This document shows positions 11,001 to 23,568 of a DNA stretch of 64,000 bases, piece after piece. The stretch's first letter is position 1. Each line of letters opens with the position of its first letter. Source of the stretch: Sipunculus nudus (Eukaryota; Annelida; Sipuncula; Golfingiida; Sipunculidae); NCBI GenBank assembly GCA_026874595.1, contig CM049318.1, positions 47,720,456 to 47,784,455 of the forward strand. The letters are read 5' to 3'. The position numbers and the translations under genes are program-made. The notes below the pieces were generated by a model. It had not been told where the DNA came from. It saw nothing but the letters and a program-made list of their open reading frames with translations, and made no database searches.

Positions 11001-13165
11001 ATACACTTTGAAACAAACAGGATATCAGACAAGACAAATCAGATGAACAGGAAATATACTTGGAATCAAGCAGGATATCAGACAAGTCAAATCGGATGAA
11101 CAGGAAATATACTTGGAATCGAGGAGGATATCAGACTAGACAAATCAGATGAACTGGAAATACACAAAGACTTATACAAGACATCAGACAAAATATAAAT
11201 CAGATGAACTGGAAATATACTAGGAATCAAACTGGATATCATAATGACAAATCATATAAACTGGAAATATACTTGGAATCAAACAGGATATCAGACAAAA
11301 GACAAATCATATAAACTGGAAATATACTAGGAATCAAACTGGATATTTGATTAAAAACAAATCATATAAACTGGAAATATACTAGGAATCAAACAAGATA
11401 TCACACAAAAGACAAATCATAAAACCTGGAAATATACAAAGAATCAAACAGGATATCAGACAGAAGAAATTCAGATGAACTGGAAATAAATCAAACAGGA
11501 TTTTGGTCAAAGAGACAGATCAGATGAATTGGAAATATACTAAGAATCAAACAGTATCTCAGTCAAAAAGGCAAACAGGCGAATTGGAAATAAACTGGAT
11601 ATCAAACAGGATATCAGACAAAAGACAAATCAGATGAACTTGAAATATACTTGGATATCAGGATATCAGACAAAATCAAAAAGAATCTCAGTAAAAGACG
11701 CAGATCAGACAAATTTGAAATAAACTAGGAATCAAACAGGATATCAGACAAGACAAATCAGATGAACTGGCAATATACTTGGAATAAAACGGGATATCAG
11801 ACAAGAAAAATCAGATACACAGGAAATATACTTGGAATAAGCAGGATATCAGACAAGACAATTCAGATGAACTGGAAATACACTAAGAATTATACAGGAC
11901 ATCAGACAAAATACAAATCAGATGAACTGGAAATATACTAGGAATCAAACTGGATATCATAATGACAAATCATATAAACGGGAAATATACTAGGAATCAA
12001 ACAGGATATCAGACAAAAGACAAATCAGATGAGAACTGGTAATACACTTTAAATCAAAAAGGATATCAGACAAAAGACAAATAAAAAAACCTGGAATTAT
12101 ACAAAGAATCAAACAGGATATCAGACAAAAGGAAAATAAGATGAACTGGGAATAAATCAAACGGGATCTTGGTCAAAGAGACAGATCAGATGAATTGGAA
12201 ATATACTAGGAATCAAATAGGATCTCAGTCAAAAAGGCAAACAGGCGAATTTGAAATAAACTAGATTTCAAACAGGATATCAGACAAAAGACAAATCAGA
12301 TGAACTGGAAATATACTAGGAATCAAACTGGATATCATAATGACAAATCATATAAACGGGAAATATACTAGGAATCAAACAGGATCTCAGTCAAAAAGGC
12401 AAACAGGCGAAATTGAAATAAACTAGATATCAAACAGGACATCAGACAAAATACAAATCAGATGAACTGGAAATATACTAGGAATCAAACTGGATATCAT
12501 AATGACAAATCATATAAACGGGAAATATACTAGGAATCAAACAGGATATCAGACAAAAGACAAATCAGATGAGAACTGGTAATACACTTTAAATCAAAAA
12601 GGATATCAGACAAAAGACAAATAAAAAAACCTGGAAATATACAAAGAATCAAACAGGATATCAGACAAAAGGAAAATCAGATGAACTGGGAATAAATCAA
12701 ACGGGATCTTGGTCAAAGAGACAGATCAGATGAATTGGAAATATACTAGGAATCAAACAGAATCTCAGTCAAAAAGGCAAACAGGCGAATTTGAAATAAA
12801 CTAGATATCAAACAGGATATCAGACAAAAGACAAATCAGATGAACTGGAAATATACTTGGATATCAGGATATCAGAAAATCAAACAGTATCTAAGTTAAA
12901 GAGACAGATCAGACGAATTTGAAATAAACTAGGAATCAAACAGGATATCACACAAGGTAAATCAGATGAACTGGAAATATACTTCAAGTTTATAAACTAG
13001 AAATATACAAGGAATCAAACTGGATATCAGACAAAAGACAAATCATATCAACTGGAAATAAACAAGGAATCAAACAGGATCCCATTCAAAGAGACAGATC
13101 AAATGAATGGGAAATATACTAGGAATCAAACAGGATATCAGACAAAAGACAGCAGGTGAACGAGT
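8046..13165 (+). repeat. 55-bp AT-rich satellite, ~93 copies
   Basis: The degenerate unit reads about GGAATCAAACAGGATATCAG, then ACAAAAGACAAATCAGATGA, then ACTGGAAATATACTA (55 bp). Individual copies differ by 10-25% and contain indels. Toward the right end a higher-order repeat of about 540 bp is visible: the stretch starting near 11898 recurs at 12438 almost unchanged. It lies wholly inside the large intron of gene 1. Confidence 0.95.
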
Positions 13166-13223
13166 AAGAAAGAACATAATGACAGAAGGAAGATAGAATA
13201 GTTGAGATCACGATCTTACATAC

Positions 13224-13677
13224 CGCTTAAACACAGGCGTGGTACGACGTGATACGGACACCGGCAAAAGGTGTATCCGACCACCCGCTTACACATCCCG
13301 CCGCCGTCACACGGGCCGTCACACACCTGTGTAACCACGGACGACGGCCTCACGTACTTCCCGCTTCTAGGCAGCTGGACAGGCGTCCTAGTGGCCGGAC
13401 TCGGAGTGGGGATGAAATCAAAATCAACGGACCCTGTGAAACTTGTATCTTCATGAACGCTCTGGTCATATTTAGCTGGGGTTGATTGTGGTAAAGAGTC
13501 CACTCTCAGGTCATTGGGTACGGGCTTGAACGCAGTCTGAGTGGTCTCCTCAGCCTCCCGAATGTTGAGGGTTGAAGTGGATCCTGTCAGTTTTCTTGCT
13601 CCTGTTTGTGACATCAAGCCCATCACAAGAAGCCAAAGGTTCTTCAATGTTGTAGTCGCCATTGTGTTTTTTTGTCG
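13224..13677 (-). CDS. gene 1, start exon: signal peptide + stalk + EGF domain 1
   Basis: This is the first coding exon of a secreted or cell-surface EGF-repeat protein. The acceptor is a long T-rich tract ending TTTTGCAG at 13678. The ATG is at 13662-13660 in a strong context (ACAATGG). A further in-frame TTG upstream is ignored because eukaryotic genes normally start at ATG. The protein begins MATTTLKNLWLLVMGLMSQT, a typical hydrophobic signal peptide. About 90 residues rich in Ser, Thr, Pro and acidic residues follow and look like an extended, possibly O-glycosylated stalk. Residues ~113-144 form an EGF-like module with spacing C-x3-C-x5-C-x8-C-x-C-x8-C. The exon ends AGC G|GTATGT at 13224, a phase-1 donor typical of shuffled EGF exons. 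The next exon joins in frame. The 146 codons are open and GC-richer than the flanking introns. The exact protein is not recognised; adhesion, extracellular-matrix and shell-matrix EGF proteins are possible. Confidence 0.85.
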
Positions 13678-13713
13678 CTGCAAAAGTATAAACAAACAAA
13701 TAAATAAACAATA

Positions 13714-13760
13714 TTATATATATATATGTGTGTGTGTGTGTATGTGTATATATATATTCT
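13714..13760. repeat. compound (TA)n(GT)n microsatellite
   Basis: Simple TATATA and GTGTGT runs just upstream of the T-rich acceptor tract of gene 1's start exon. Confidence 0.9.
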
Positions 13761-14353
13761 TCCTTTAAAGGGAACGTTAATATTATCCTATGGTCTAAGA
13801 GGAGTTTGCATGTTGGAAACTGGTCGCTATTAAAACATTTATAAAGTTCGTTTAGCGAGGTAAAGCAAGACCAGTGTTTTAATTGATCTGCTATTTTTGT
13901 GATTTTGTACAATATTCTAATTAAAACTGAATAATTATCAAGCAATAAAGAGCAATATTTAAAGGTTTAGAAGGCATTTAGAATGGATCTCGAGATCTGA
14001 CTGTAAGCCTAGGCCTGCTCAAACAGATTTCACTCGGGGGGAATAACACCTAGCAATACCCATTGTTAAAACATATAAAACAGTATGATGGCGTTTGAGA
14101 ATAGGCATAAAAGTACTGTGGATAAATTATCAGTAAAAACATTATAATAAAATATATTTAAGTTATATAGACCCAATTGTCTTATTAGTACCAAGTTACC
14201 TCATGCACGAGATGCCATCTCAAGCAGTAATTAATGTCCTGTCCTTGGCGCATATTTTCAAATGCACGATCTTAGATCCACAACTGGATCGAGAACAACT
14301 CTAAAACTTTATTAACTCGTTACTGGTTAAAGGCCCAACTCTTCCTGAAATTG

Positions 14354-14404
<51 letters not shown>
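14354..14404. repeat. (CT)n microsatellite
   Basis: About 24 uninterrupted CT dinucleotides. Confidence 0.97.
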
Positions 14405-14408
<4 letters not shown>

Positions 14409-14783
14409 TGACCAAACTTGTTTAACTTGAACAACATGAAACGGACATATATGTATACTGTAAAAATGTTCACATTGAAATATCTATTGGCCTTATTATG
14501 CCTCATTCCCAGAATTTAAAAATATCATTAATACCTCTATAACCCCATTCTCTGGGATTCCGTATTAGTCCATGCAAGCATTTTCATGCGTACTACTTCT
14601 AAATAATACAGTATTAACCCCTGCAGGCTTGATCCGCTTTATGTAGTTTTGTATAGATACAAATGATGGATTTTAATAATTTAAAAGAACATAAACCATC
14701 AATAAGCACTTCCAGCTGTGGGAAATATATAGTTTTGTAGGCTGTAAACATAGACGTATAACTGAAACAAGACCGTGACTTAC

Positions 14784-14880
14784 CAAGCAAGGCGAGGGTA
14801 TACGATGGGAATACTGGTCCAGGAGCCGTCACGTATCTTGTAGCATGGATTTATCGCCCCACAACAAGCTTGTGAATCTG
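14784..14880 (-). other. possible 5' UTR exon of gene 1
   Basis: On the minus strand a GC-richer stretch ends in CTTG|GTAAGT, with the intron starting at 14783, which is a near-perfect splice donor. About 1.1 kb downstream is the acceptor of the signal-peptide exon. Reading through this exon does not put the downstream ATG in frame, so it would be non-coding leader. A tiny upstream frame (ATG CTA CAA GAT ACG TGA) lies inside it. The 5' limit is unknown, and the upper coordinate is only where the GC-richer sequence fades. This rests on splice-site appearance alone. Confidence 0.3.
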
Positions 14881-16010
14881 GGCTTCTTGAGATAAAGTGG
14901 CACAGGGGTAGAAAACATACCCTTATTGTGTGACACCGCCGTGACATGTTGTTCTAGCCTGTTACATGAGGAGGCGACTCTGGTATGTCAGACTGTCACA
15001 ATGGAAAACGCTAGGAACAAAGAGTGTTATACAAACATATATATATATACTAATTATTTTAATACAATCGATAGTCTAGAACCATCTTTTCTGTATCTAC
15101 GGTCTTTCGAATTGAATTGACGTGGGAGGAGAGTCAAGTAATTCAATATTTAATTTGATTTACTCAGCAGTAATTAACTCGGCGACAAACTGAACTTGTT
15201 TAAAAAGGGCCAGATATGTTTAGGTTTGGGTTTAATGACCGTAGTTTAAATACAAAGAACAATGTTTGGATAGAGGAGGAAAGCATTAAAAATCGAAAGT
15301 AGAAATCAAACTAGTTGAATGCAGTATCTTATTGTGTATTGCCAGTACACTTGAAAACAGGTTTATTACACTTTAAAATTACAACAACAAAAAAGGTTAA
15401 TTTTAACTTTATTTGATGCATTGAAGGCGGCCTGCCATGTAAACTGCGGCTCCAGAGGACCATGCCCACGCACCTCTCAATTCAGGAGAATAATAATTTT
15501 TCACAGCAAAATGATCACGGAATAAAACACTATAATTAACGAATATTAATAAATTTGACACAATTAGACGATGACATTAAAATTTAAGGTAACATTATTA
15601 ATCGGATTTTATACCCCTTGTTTAATCTAGGTTTCATCATTGCCTGGTGAATGTTGTGTACCCCTGATACCATTTACTTACAACACACAACCTCGGTACA
15701 ATCCAAAAGCGTTAACTCACAAAACAAGTACCGTGCCCGCTTTAAAAAAAAGAACGTAAGCTTGATAAAAATGAACGCCTTGTCATCAGAGAGTAGAGTG
15801 GTGCACTCGACCTGTCACGGCGCTCACACATGTCATTTATAATTGTTTTGACAAGGTATGTCACACAAACAAATGTACCATTATCTCCGCAGTGTCTCGA
15901 TTATATCTCAGTTCCCGGAACAGACTCCAAAGGCGGATCCAAGTGGGGTGGGCTAGTGTAAAATTTTAAATTCTAAGAAAAGATCACAGTTTCAACAAAG
16001 AATACATCAG
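14881..16010. other. AT-rich sequence, no gene seen
   Basis: Only short open frames without domain character. No repeat family was recognised. Confidence 0.5.
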
Positions 16011-16011
16011 T

Positions 16012-16081
16012 GGCGTCAATTTATAAATCTTCCAAGGGGGGATGACTTGCACACACAGACATACACATACACACACACCCT

Positions 16082-16144
<63 letters not shown>

Positions 16145-16146
16145 TT
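16012..16146 (+). repeat. dispersed repeat end with CA/TA/GA microsatellite
   Basis: The motif ATCAGTGGCGTCAATTTAT followed by CTTCC(A)AGGGGGGAT and a CA-rich run is shared with 22149-22200. Here it runs into (CA)n, (TA)n and (GA)n. Two copies with a microsatellite attached at the same place suggest a mobile element with a microsatellite tail. Confidence 0.6.
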
Positions 16147-18188
16147 TAGAAGTGGAAAACATGGGGCAAGGTTAAGACGAAACGTAAACTAATTAATTCA
16201 TATTATGATTATCGGTATAATTATTTAGGAAATATACTTTTTTATATTCATTTTCCTGGGTTTTTTTTTTATTCTAGCTGTCAACTGAAAATCACCAAAA
16301 TACCCTTCTACAGATAGTATAATATTCGAAACGCTATTCATCTATTTTCTTCATAATATAAAGGCGCCGAGGAATAAATATATATGACATTTGTCAATGG
16401 ACGGAAATGTCAAACAAATCGTGGTTTGAAGAGTTTCTGAATGGCGGAGGGTGTAGGAGGGGGACATGCGGAGAAGCGTTTTTATTTAACCTATTAAAGA
16501 TAACAACTTTGGGTTTTTTTCTGACATTAACTCTCGCCAAGTCCCCGAAGGCTAATAAAACTACGTTGAGAAATATAAACTAAAAGATCAAATAGGATTT
16601 CCTGGATTTTTGTTTCCATATTTACCTACAAGTAAATGCTTCAATACATACTGATATTGTTTTCAAAATTGTTTTGAATCTCCCACTGACTGAAGTTTAA
16701 AATAGCCATTTCACATTAATCCAGAATAACTAATAAATTTATTATTCAAGCGGTGAACTAAAGTAGCTAAATACAGAATAAATATAAATAACAAATAAAT
16801 TAGGATTTTAAATTTTACTTTTAGGACTTAAGTTTTTACTGCTTTGTCCTGTCCTCTGAGCACTTTTCAGCCCAGTTATCGAGTCTTCTCTTAATCACTA
16901 AATATACAGGGACTTCTCATTAAAACATTAAAAAAACTACAATTGTTAAATTGTATATAGGTGACAGAACAAGTGCATGTCTTGTCTCCGCTTCGGATCT
17001 GCCACTTTTCATATATTCGATATCTTGTTCACTTTGACCTAAATACATCTGAAAGCAAACAAAATTTCGTCTGCTAAATTCTATGAATTTAATAATTGAA
17101 ATATATTTCGAAAGCACTTGCACCTTCTCTAATAGGCTTTATACTCTAATTTTTATACAAGGTTTGGACGACATGAAATACTTAACAAATTATCGGATAA
17201 GGTAAATGCAAATTGATTTGGCGCAATATCCAAGAAAGAAGCAACATTTTCTTGACTGTAACTCTGAATTATGGATCACAAATGCAGACTTGAGCGAATG
17301 TATGTTTTTGTTAAAACACGCATGGGTAAGCTTATGAAAACTACACATAGACCATTGTATAAACCGAACAATTTCACAATATCGAACGCAACAACCCCAC
17401 CCCCTAGTCTCTACGCGCTATTAATTTTTCCTTATAATGATATTTTACAGAGATGAATATTAGAATTAAGCCCAGGCAATGGCCCAACTATAAACCTTTT
17501 TTTTATATTATTTATCAAAACAAAGGTTACCCTTTATGGAATAAAGACAAACAAATGTAATCATTCAAAAGTATTTAACAACATACATTGACACATTTAA
17601 ATATGAATGTAAGGCAAACCGATACCCCATTATAATCGATGTTATAGTTGAATTACTCTGCTTAATTAACTCACTCCTGTTTATATGATCATCGGCTTAA
17701 ACGTTGGGTGCATTTTAAAACAGTTATTTTCTTATGTATTAACGTTAAAACGCTTATTTTCTTATGTATGTATGTAACGTTTGGACATATATTGTTGATC
17801 GATAGTATATCTCGATGCTGTCTGTATAACTACTTTTTTATCACATATAGAAAAGTTTCACCATTGGCGAGGACAAATACGTTCAACAGTGTGTTCCCTA
17901 CAAAACTGCGAACGGATATGCCTATACAGTCCCAAGCCTTGTCCGCTTTACATGTTACTTATGACAAGACAATAAGTTTTCAGTGTTTACTTTGAACCTC
18001 AATCATAAAAAATCAAAGACCATGCATATACATATATACTGTATATTGTGTTAAAAAGAACGGTAATTCAATATAACACAGTGTATTTCTCAAAAATAAG
18101 GCTCGATATCAAAATTCAATATTTGTATCCACCAAAACAGTTTTGCGGGTACTATGTTTTCAACAGGCGTCTGTTTTCACACATTAAC
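16147..18188. other. AT-rich sequence, no gene seen
   Basis: No exon-like block, RNA gene or repeat family was recognised. Short frames at 17.7-18.0 kb lack conserved features. Confidence 0.45.
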
Positions 18189-18189
18189 C

Positions 18190-19010
18190 GACATATCTTC
18201 AGACTCCTTTGACCGAGCTGAAATTTGCACCAGTGTAGGTCTTGGATAGCTTTATATCATACACAGAATGGTGGCGCCACTTGCAACCAATTTTGCACCA
18301 CATCCATCTGTCCGTCTGCCTTGGGTTAAAATCACTCATATCTCTGCAGTGGTTGGACTTATCCATATTAATTTTTGTTTTCATGATTTATGAAAATTTT
18401 TAGGCGCCACCTACATTCACGTTCACGCTGGAGACATCCATGCTAATATCTCAGGACTGGTTTGACGTATCTTTCTGAAATTTTGAATGTGTATAGATCA
18501 TACATAGCTCTTTATTATACGCAAAACTGGGGGATGCCACCTGCAACATTTTTGCACAGCGTCCATCTGTTTTTCTACCCTAGGGAAAAAAATCACTCAT
18601 ATCTGTGCAGTGGTTTGACTTCTCTGCCTAAACTTTTGCATGTGTATATATCTTGTATAGCTATCTTGAGTTGTGGCGCCACCTACATTTATGTTTACGC
18701 TGCAGACATCCATGCAAACATCTCTAAACTGGTAAGACGTATCAGCCTCAAATTTTGCATGAGTATAGATCTTACATAGCTCAACAGCTTATACAATTTG
18801 GTGGCCCAACTAACAACCATTATGCATGGTGTCCATCTGTTCATCTGCCTAGGGTAAAAATCACTCATATCTCAGCAGTGATTTGACCTATCCACCTGAA
18901 ATTTTGCATAGGTATACATCTTGGATAGCTTTCTCTTTCAAGTGGCGTCACCTACAATCATGTTTACGAAGAACACATACCTGCCAATATACAACACATC
19001 TCACTCTATT
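18190..19010 (-). repeat. 280-bp dimeric repeat family, minus orientation
   Basis: The reverse complement matches the tandem units at 46.8-47.3 kb and 60.9-62.1 kb. Shared landmarks include GTGGCGCCAC, TCACTCATATCTCTGCAGTG, CATCCATCTGT and AAATTTTGCAT. About three degenerate units. The unit has two related halves. Confidence 0.75.
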
Positions 19011-19445
19011 TCCCCGTGCCACTCAATCGATGCCTCTCTTCATCCGTCCCACTCTGATTTCGGCGGATACACGTAGTCTAGTCGCTTATCGACTATCCGT
19101 ATTCTAGTTAATCATTCATGACCACAAGCAAGATATCAAAAGTCAAAAGAAGCTGAAACATTCCACGTGAACGGCGGAAATCCTGGCTGAGAAATCATGT
19201 AGACAGAAATGTTATGTCTGCATCAATTACAGGTTTATATCCAACTTATTCTTCTAAAAATACAAATAGAAATGAGTTTGGTATATATAGACACACGCTT
19301 TTGGCATTATTTTTCTAGCTTTAGTTTTTGATTGAATTGGTTTGTTTAATTGTAAATGGCCACCATAAATGAAAATAATGCAAATTATATAATACAACTC
19401 GTAGAAATATATATATTTCCCTGATAAAATGATAATTGTAGTTTC

Positions 19446-19500
19446 CGTTGGGGAGGGGGGGGGGCTTGAGCCTCCAAAGCAACCCCCCCCCCCCCCCATT
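19446..19500. repeat. poly-G / poly-C inverted runs
   Basis: G-rich (about 19449-19462) and C-rich (about 19484-19498) runs face each other and could fold together. Such runs are common in hAT-like MITE ends, but no clear TIR is seen. Confidence 0.5.
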
Positions 19501-19541
19501 CTTGACCCTTCTGGACCCTTTCAAGATACAGTAGGGTCTCG

Positions 19542-19710
19542 GATAAAAGAACAGTCCAGAAGACAACCAAAATGTCTAAAATTAGTGGTCATGGTTATCA
19601 GGGCAGTCCAAACGTCAACCAAGATATCCAAAGCAAGGAGTCTCGGTTATCAGAGCAGTCCAGGAAACAAACAAGATGTCCAAAATACAGCAGAAGTGGT
19701 CATCAGGGGA
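19542..19710 (+). repeat. 52-bp minisatellite, ~3 copies
   Basis: Three adjacent degenerate copies of a unit containing GTTATCAGRGCAGTCCA and AACCAAGATGTCCAAA. Confidence 0.75.
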
Positions 19711-19964
19711 AATAAAATAATCATATGACCCAGTATGAAGCCTCTTATCCAGCCGGGTCATATTTTATCAACTCTTCCTTGCACACACTTCTCCACAAAA
19801 TATGAATTTATTTAATCGATGCCTCCTAATTCTTATATCTTTTAATCAAACAAACAAAGGATCGAACAGGTTAGAGCCCGTAGCCGTTTAGCCACACAAA
19901 TACGGCTCGCTTGGACAAAAAGACGGCTGACTTTAGTAGTAAGTCGAGTTCCGTGGCTCGACTG

Positions 19965-20670
19965 GGCTTGTACGCTCCCGAGGCAGCGGAAATCTTGCGC
20001 TTCTAAAGAAGCAACCGATTTTCACGCTGCCAGCTTTGACCGTTTATGATATATTGAGACACCAGATGGCGGTTCGTTTTCCACTGAAATAAACATGCGT
20101 ATGATGTGACAAACAGCCAATCAGATGCCAATAAACAAACACTCGACAGGCATCCTGGCTCCGCCCATTGCTGCGCTTCAAGCGCCGTTTATTGAGTTTC
20201 CGGTCGAATTTAAATTGCTCCCTCTGCATTCTCGCATCTTCTACCGATTCGATTATGACTTTGTTAGTGTAGCCATGTATCTGTTGTCTGCAGAACTGAA
20301 ACCAGCAAGCGAGGTGTGCAAGCAGCCTTTGTTGTTACGTTTCGTTTGAATTAGGCCTACAGCTCACCGGCCGAGCATCCTATGTGCCCAAGGCCCTAAG
20401 CAAACCACGTCAGGGGCAATTCTCTCTGAGCCTGTGGCCTGTTCAGACGGTTACGCTGGGGGATGAGCTGTCACTCAAAAAGAAATTAATATGATTGGCT
20501 CTGTGTATTTCTCGCTTGGCTTTGTCTTCCAGCACAAGGTCTCATCTGATTGGACAAAAATACAGTGCTCCCCTCTGGTGTTGCAATTCAGGATACGAGG
20601 TCATAACAAACAGCGCCTTACGATATAGGTAGTAGCCCTATAGGTAAAGCGCTGTGTAAAGAGCGTACTG
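19965..20670 (+). repeat. dispersed element, copy 1 (inverted partner at 25.69-26.11 kb)
   Basis: It shares long blocks with the reverse complement of 25690-26110. One block is CGCTCCCGAGGCAGCG plus CTTGCGCTTCTAAAGAAGC, the second TTCTCTCTGAGCCTGTGGCC, the third AACAGCGCCTTACGATATAG and TAAAGCGCTGTGTAAAGAGC. An extra segment (about 20060-20390) is absent from the other copy. CCAAT/ATTGG boxes are present. Reading frames are not preserved between copies, so this is probably a non-coding mobile element or LTR-like piece. Confidence 0.7.
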
Positions 20671-21990
20671 GGCTTGCAAAATGTCGGCTGGCTTAAACTA
20701 ACCTGAAAACCTGTTCATTTGACGATGTTACAAAGTACTCGTTTTAGATCCAAATATCTATATATAATATTGCGTGTAAAATATTGAATCCATTTTACAT
20801 TCAACTGGTTTGTAATTAAATATCGAGTATATAGTTTATCCTGGTGGTTTCATGAGTGAACACTTCATACTTAAGCAATCACACCTTTTCCTCCCAGCGA
20901 GAAGAAACCAAAAATAACAAAACTTAAATGTTTAGGGCATTTTAATTGTAAAAGATTTATCCTTTTTTATAAATTTCTTCTCGATCCAAAATATATTCTT
21001 CTCAATATCGGCTCACTTCGGCTTAATGAAATATAGGCGGCGCCTCCTGATAAACTCCGCTTGTCATTGGACCTGACGTTGAATAAGTGTAGTCACTTCA
21101 GTCTTGATCGAGACTATGATCGGCTTGATCTTAACTCGGCTGGAGTAGGCGCCGGGCTCTAGAACAGGTAGACAGACCTTGTGGACATAAAAATTGTGGG
21201 GCGGACATTACACATTGTGGTGTTTTCAGTCCCTTCATCTGCTTTCGTCTGTAGGATTTCTTGCGAAGCGCTGCATAATTCCACAAGAGATTTGAAACAC
21301 TTATCGGTTCGAGCAAGATCTCGAAAGAGTGCGAAACAGTGACCTTGATCTTCAAGGTAAATATGCGAAAATATATATGATTTCCGTAACCAGCATAACT
21401 TTCGTTATAGTGCATATCTTGTAACAAAAATTTTCGATGGGGCCCTGTAGGGGTGGGGCAATTATCTGTTTTTGCGACTGCATCCTATATTTATTATTTA
21501 TGTTGTTATTGTTTGTAGGAGTAATTTGGTGACAAATCTTATAAATGGTAGAACATATTTACATATTTGCCTGTTCAAAACAGTATATGCTGTTTCTACC
21601 GTAAGTACGTCATGGGCTAATGTGTGCAAGGCCCTGATAACACCCTCAAGCCCGCGGTGGTAAAATGTGAACGTCTCTCACACTGGCTGACGTCATCACC
21701 TCTCAGATGACTGCCCAGGGCGTCTGGTTTGAAGCTTCTAGTGCAGTTTTGTCAGCGTTCACACTCAGGTTTCGCAACTTTGAGGCCTGGCGTTCAAATG
21801 TTTATCCTGAGGCTATGTAAACTTTATTGTAAGTTGCTTGGCCCAGACCACTGGAAGGAGTGTCTTGTTATAATATAACATTACAAAATCTTTTAGTATT
21901 CAAGATAACCCGTATAATAACCATGCCTTTAAAATATTTTTAAAGTTATCCACTTCATCAAGAAGGGTTATGGGTCCTCGGGTTTTCTTT
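20671..21990. other. no gene seen
   Basis: AT-rich with GC-richer patches around 21.0-21.25 kb. Frames on the minus strand at 21.13-21.43 kb have no recognisable domain. Confidence 0.4.
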
Positions 21991-21992
21991 GT

Positions 21993-22035
21993 TTTTAGCT
22001 CAGCTGACTGAATGTCATCTGAGCTGTACATTCGA
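21993..22035 (-). repeat. terminal hairpin motif of a dispersed repeat
   Basis: TTTTTAGCTCAGCTGACTGA..GTCATCTGAGCTG is the reverse complement of the tail seen at 53.74-53.77 and 56.92-56.95 kb. The arms AGCTCAG/CTGAGCT can pair, with an A-rich end outside them. Confidence 0.7.
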
Positions 22036-22148
22036 AATATATATACCTCGGCCCAATCCGTTGGGTTCTAGCCTCGGATATATCTATGGCCAAATGGTAC
22101 ACCACCATGGAGAGGTTCGCCGGATATCTACCGGGACAGTTTCAACAC

Positions 22149-22195
22149 ATCAGTGGCGTCAATTTATCTTCCAGGGGGATAACTCGCACACACAG

Positions 22196-22239
<44 letters not shown>

Positions 22240-22304
22240 GTAGTAGTTGTACTACTCACTTGGTCTTACACTACAATGTCTCTTGCTTTCTCCATACAAC
22301 AATT

Positions 22305-22357
<53 letters not shown>
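22149..22357 (+). repeat. dispersed repeat end followed by (TA)n runs
   Basis: Second copy of the ATCAGTGGCGTCAATTTAT motif (see 16012). It is followed by CA and long TA runs at about 22198-22237 and 22306-22357. Confidence 0.75.
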
Positions 22358-22358
<1 letters not shown>

Positions 22359-22419
22359 TATTCCAGAAAATGTGGAATGGTGCTCATTCATCTGCCTTTT
22401 GAAAAAGAATTAATGTGAT

Positions 22420-23559
22420 TTTTGGCTTTATCTGTGTTTATATTAATGATCTAAAGGTAATTTTGGTTGTGAACAGTTCTTATAACGCCTTTCTGAAGGA
22501 TATATGAACTTGTTTTTCAACAACATGTTTGTAAACACGGCAATGTTGACAAACAGAAAAAAAACCTAAGGTCGTAGGTTGCATATATGGGGAGGTAGAA
22601 AGGTCACTTGTTGAAAAATGCCATTTGCAAAGCTCTGGTTTATCTGACTTGCTGCCAGCCGCCTTTGTTGAATTTGTTTTGATTATTATGGCGGGCCCCG
22701 AAATATTATAAACATGTTGATATAAACAAAACAAGCAGCCTGTGTGCGGTGATATCCACGTTTTCTGGCCTATTTTTTATAAAAGCTCCAAGGGATTACC
22801 TTTAGTTTAAAAAAGGTCAGATAGGTGATTGGGCCCCTTTAAAATTTTCAATAAATTGCGTCTTTGACCTAGAATACGAATTCATATAAACTTCTATGGT
22901 CTATGCTTATGAAAAGTGTATTATATGGACGAAGTTTTGTCAAGCACCTAGACATCCTCAGATTTTAAAGACTCTATTAGGTTTTACTGCAAAGATATGT
23001 GAAATATGCCTCCAAAAGGTCCACTAAGTTACTGTCCCAACAACCGCAAAATTATTTACAGGGGTTCCTAAATTGAAAAATATTGGTATTCTTATTTTGT
23101 ATTGCCCTTTCCCCTGTAAAAGTAACCTTTGCAGGTAATGAACTCTGAAAATTATTTTAATTACTGGGATGTTACTCTGTCCTTCTGGTTATGTCCACTA
23201 CGTTGCCCTGACTTCTAGTTTTATAAAACCCGCCAGGGTACATTGTCTCACATATGGATAGTCACCAGGTGGCGCATAAAGTATTTATGACTGAAAAGAA
23301 ACGTTGAAGCTACATTTTTGTTCTGCATGCAGAAGTTCCACAAGGACTTGTACAAGATAGAAGATCATACTTTTTTATTCAATTTCCATAAAGCTACTGA
23401 TGTTGTTAGATTCATGCAGCCAGAATTATCTTGTAAAGCTTACTTTAAAAAGTGCCATTTTCGCAAAAGTAATTGAGGAGTGATGGGTGGCAAAACCTAC
23501 CAAGAATCCACTGGAACATGCTATTTGGAAATATGTCTACTATGTGATCGTCTGCAATG
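22420..23559. other. no gene seen
   Basis: AT-rich with scattered short frames. No repeat or RNA was recognised. Confidence 0.4.
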
Positions 23560-23568
23560 TTACTTTTT

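Larger units (their letters stand above)
2063..13223 (-). other. intron of gene 1 (11.2 kb), repeat-filled
   Basis: The interval between the signal-peptide exon and the basic linker exon starts GTATGT on the minus strand and ends TTTCAG. It contains a dispersed two-part repeat, a 29-bp minisatellite and a 55-bp satellite, listed separately. Between about 6.7 and 8.04 kb I see ordinary AT-rich sequence with no convincing exon or RNA gene. A further exon inside cannot be excluded, but the flanking exons already agree in phase without one. Confidence 0.65.

Noticed and set aside
8046-13165. Repeat-spacer appearance of the 55-bp array
   Set aside because: Every base of the period is repeat. There are no spacers, and the unit is degenerate satellite.
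20125-20349. 74-codon plus frame with balanced composition
   Set aside because: It falls inside the dispersed element at 19.97-20.67 kb, and the other copy lacks this segment. No recognisable domain.
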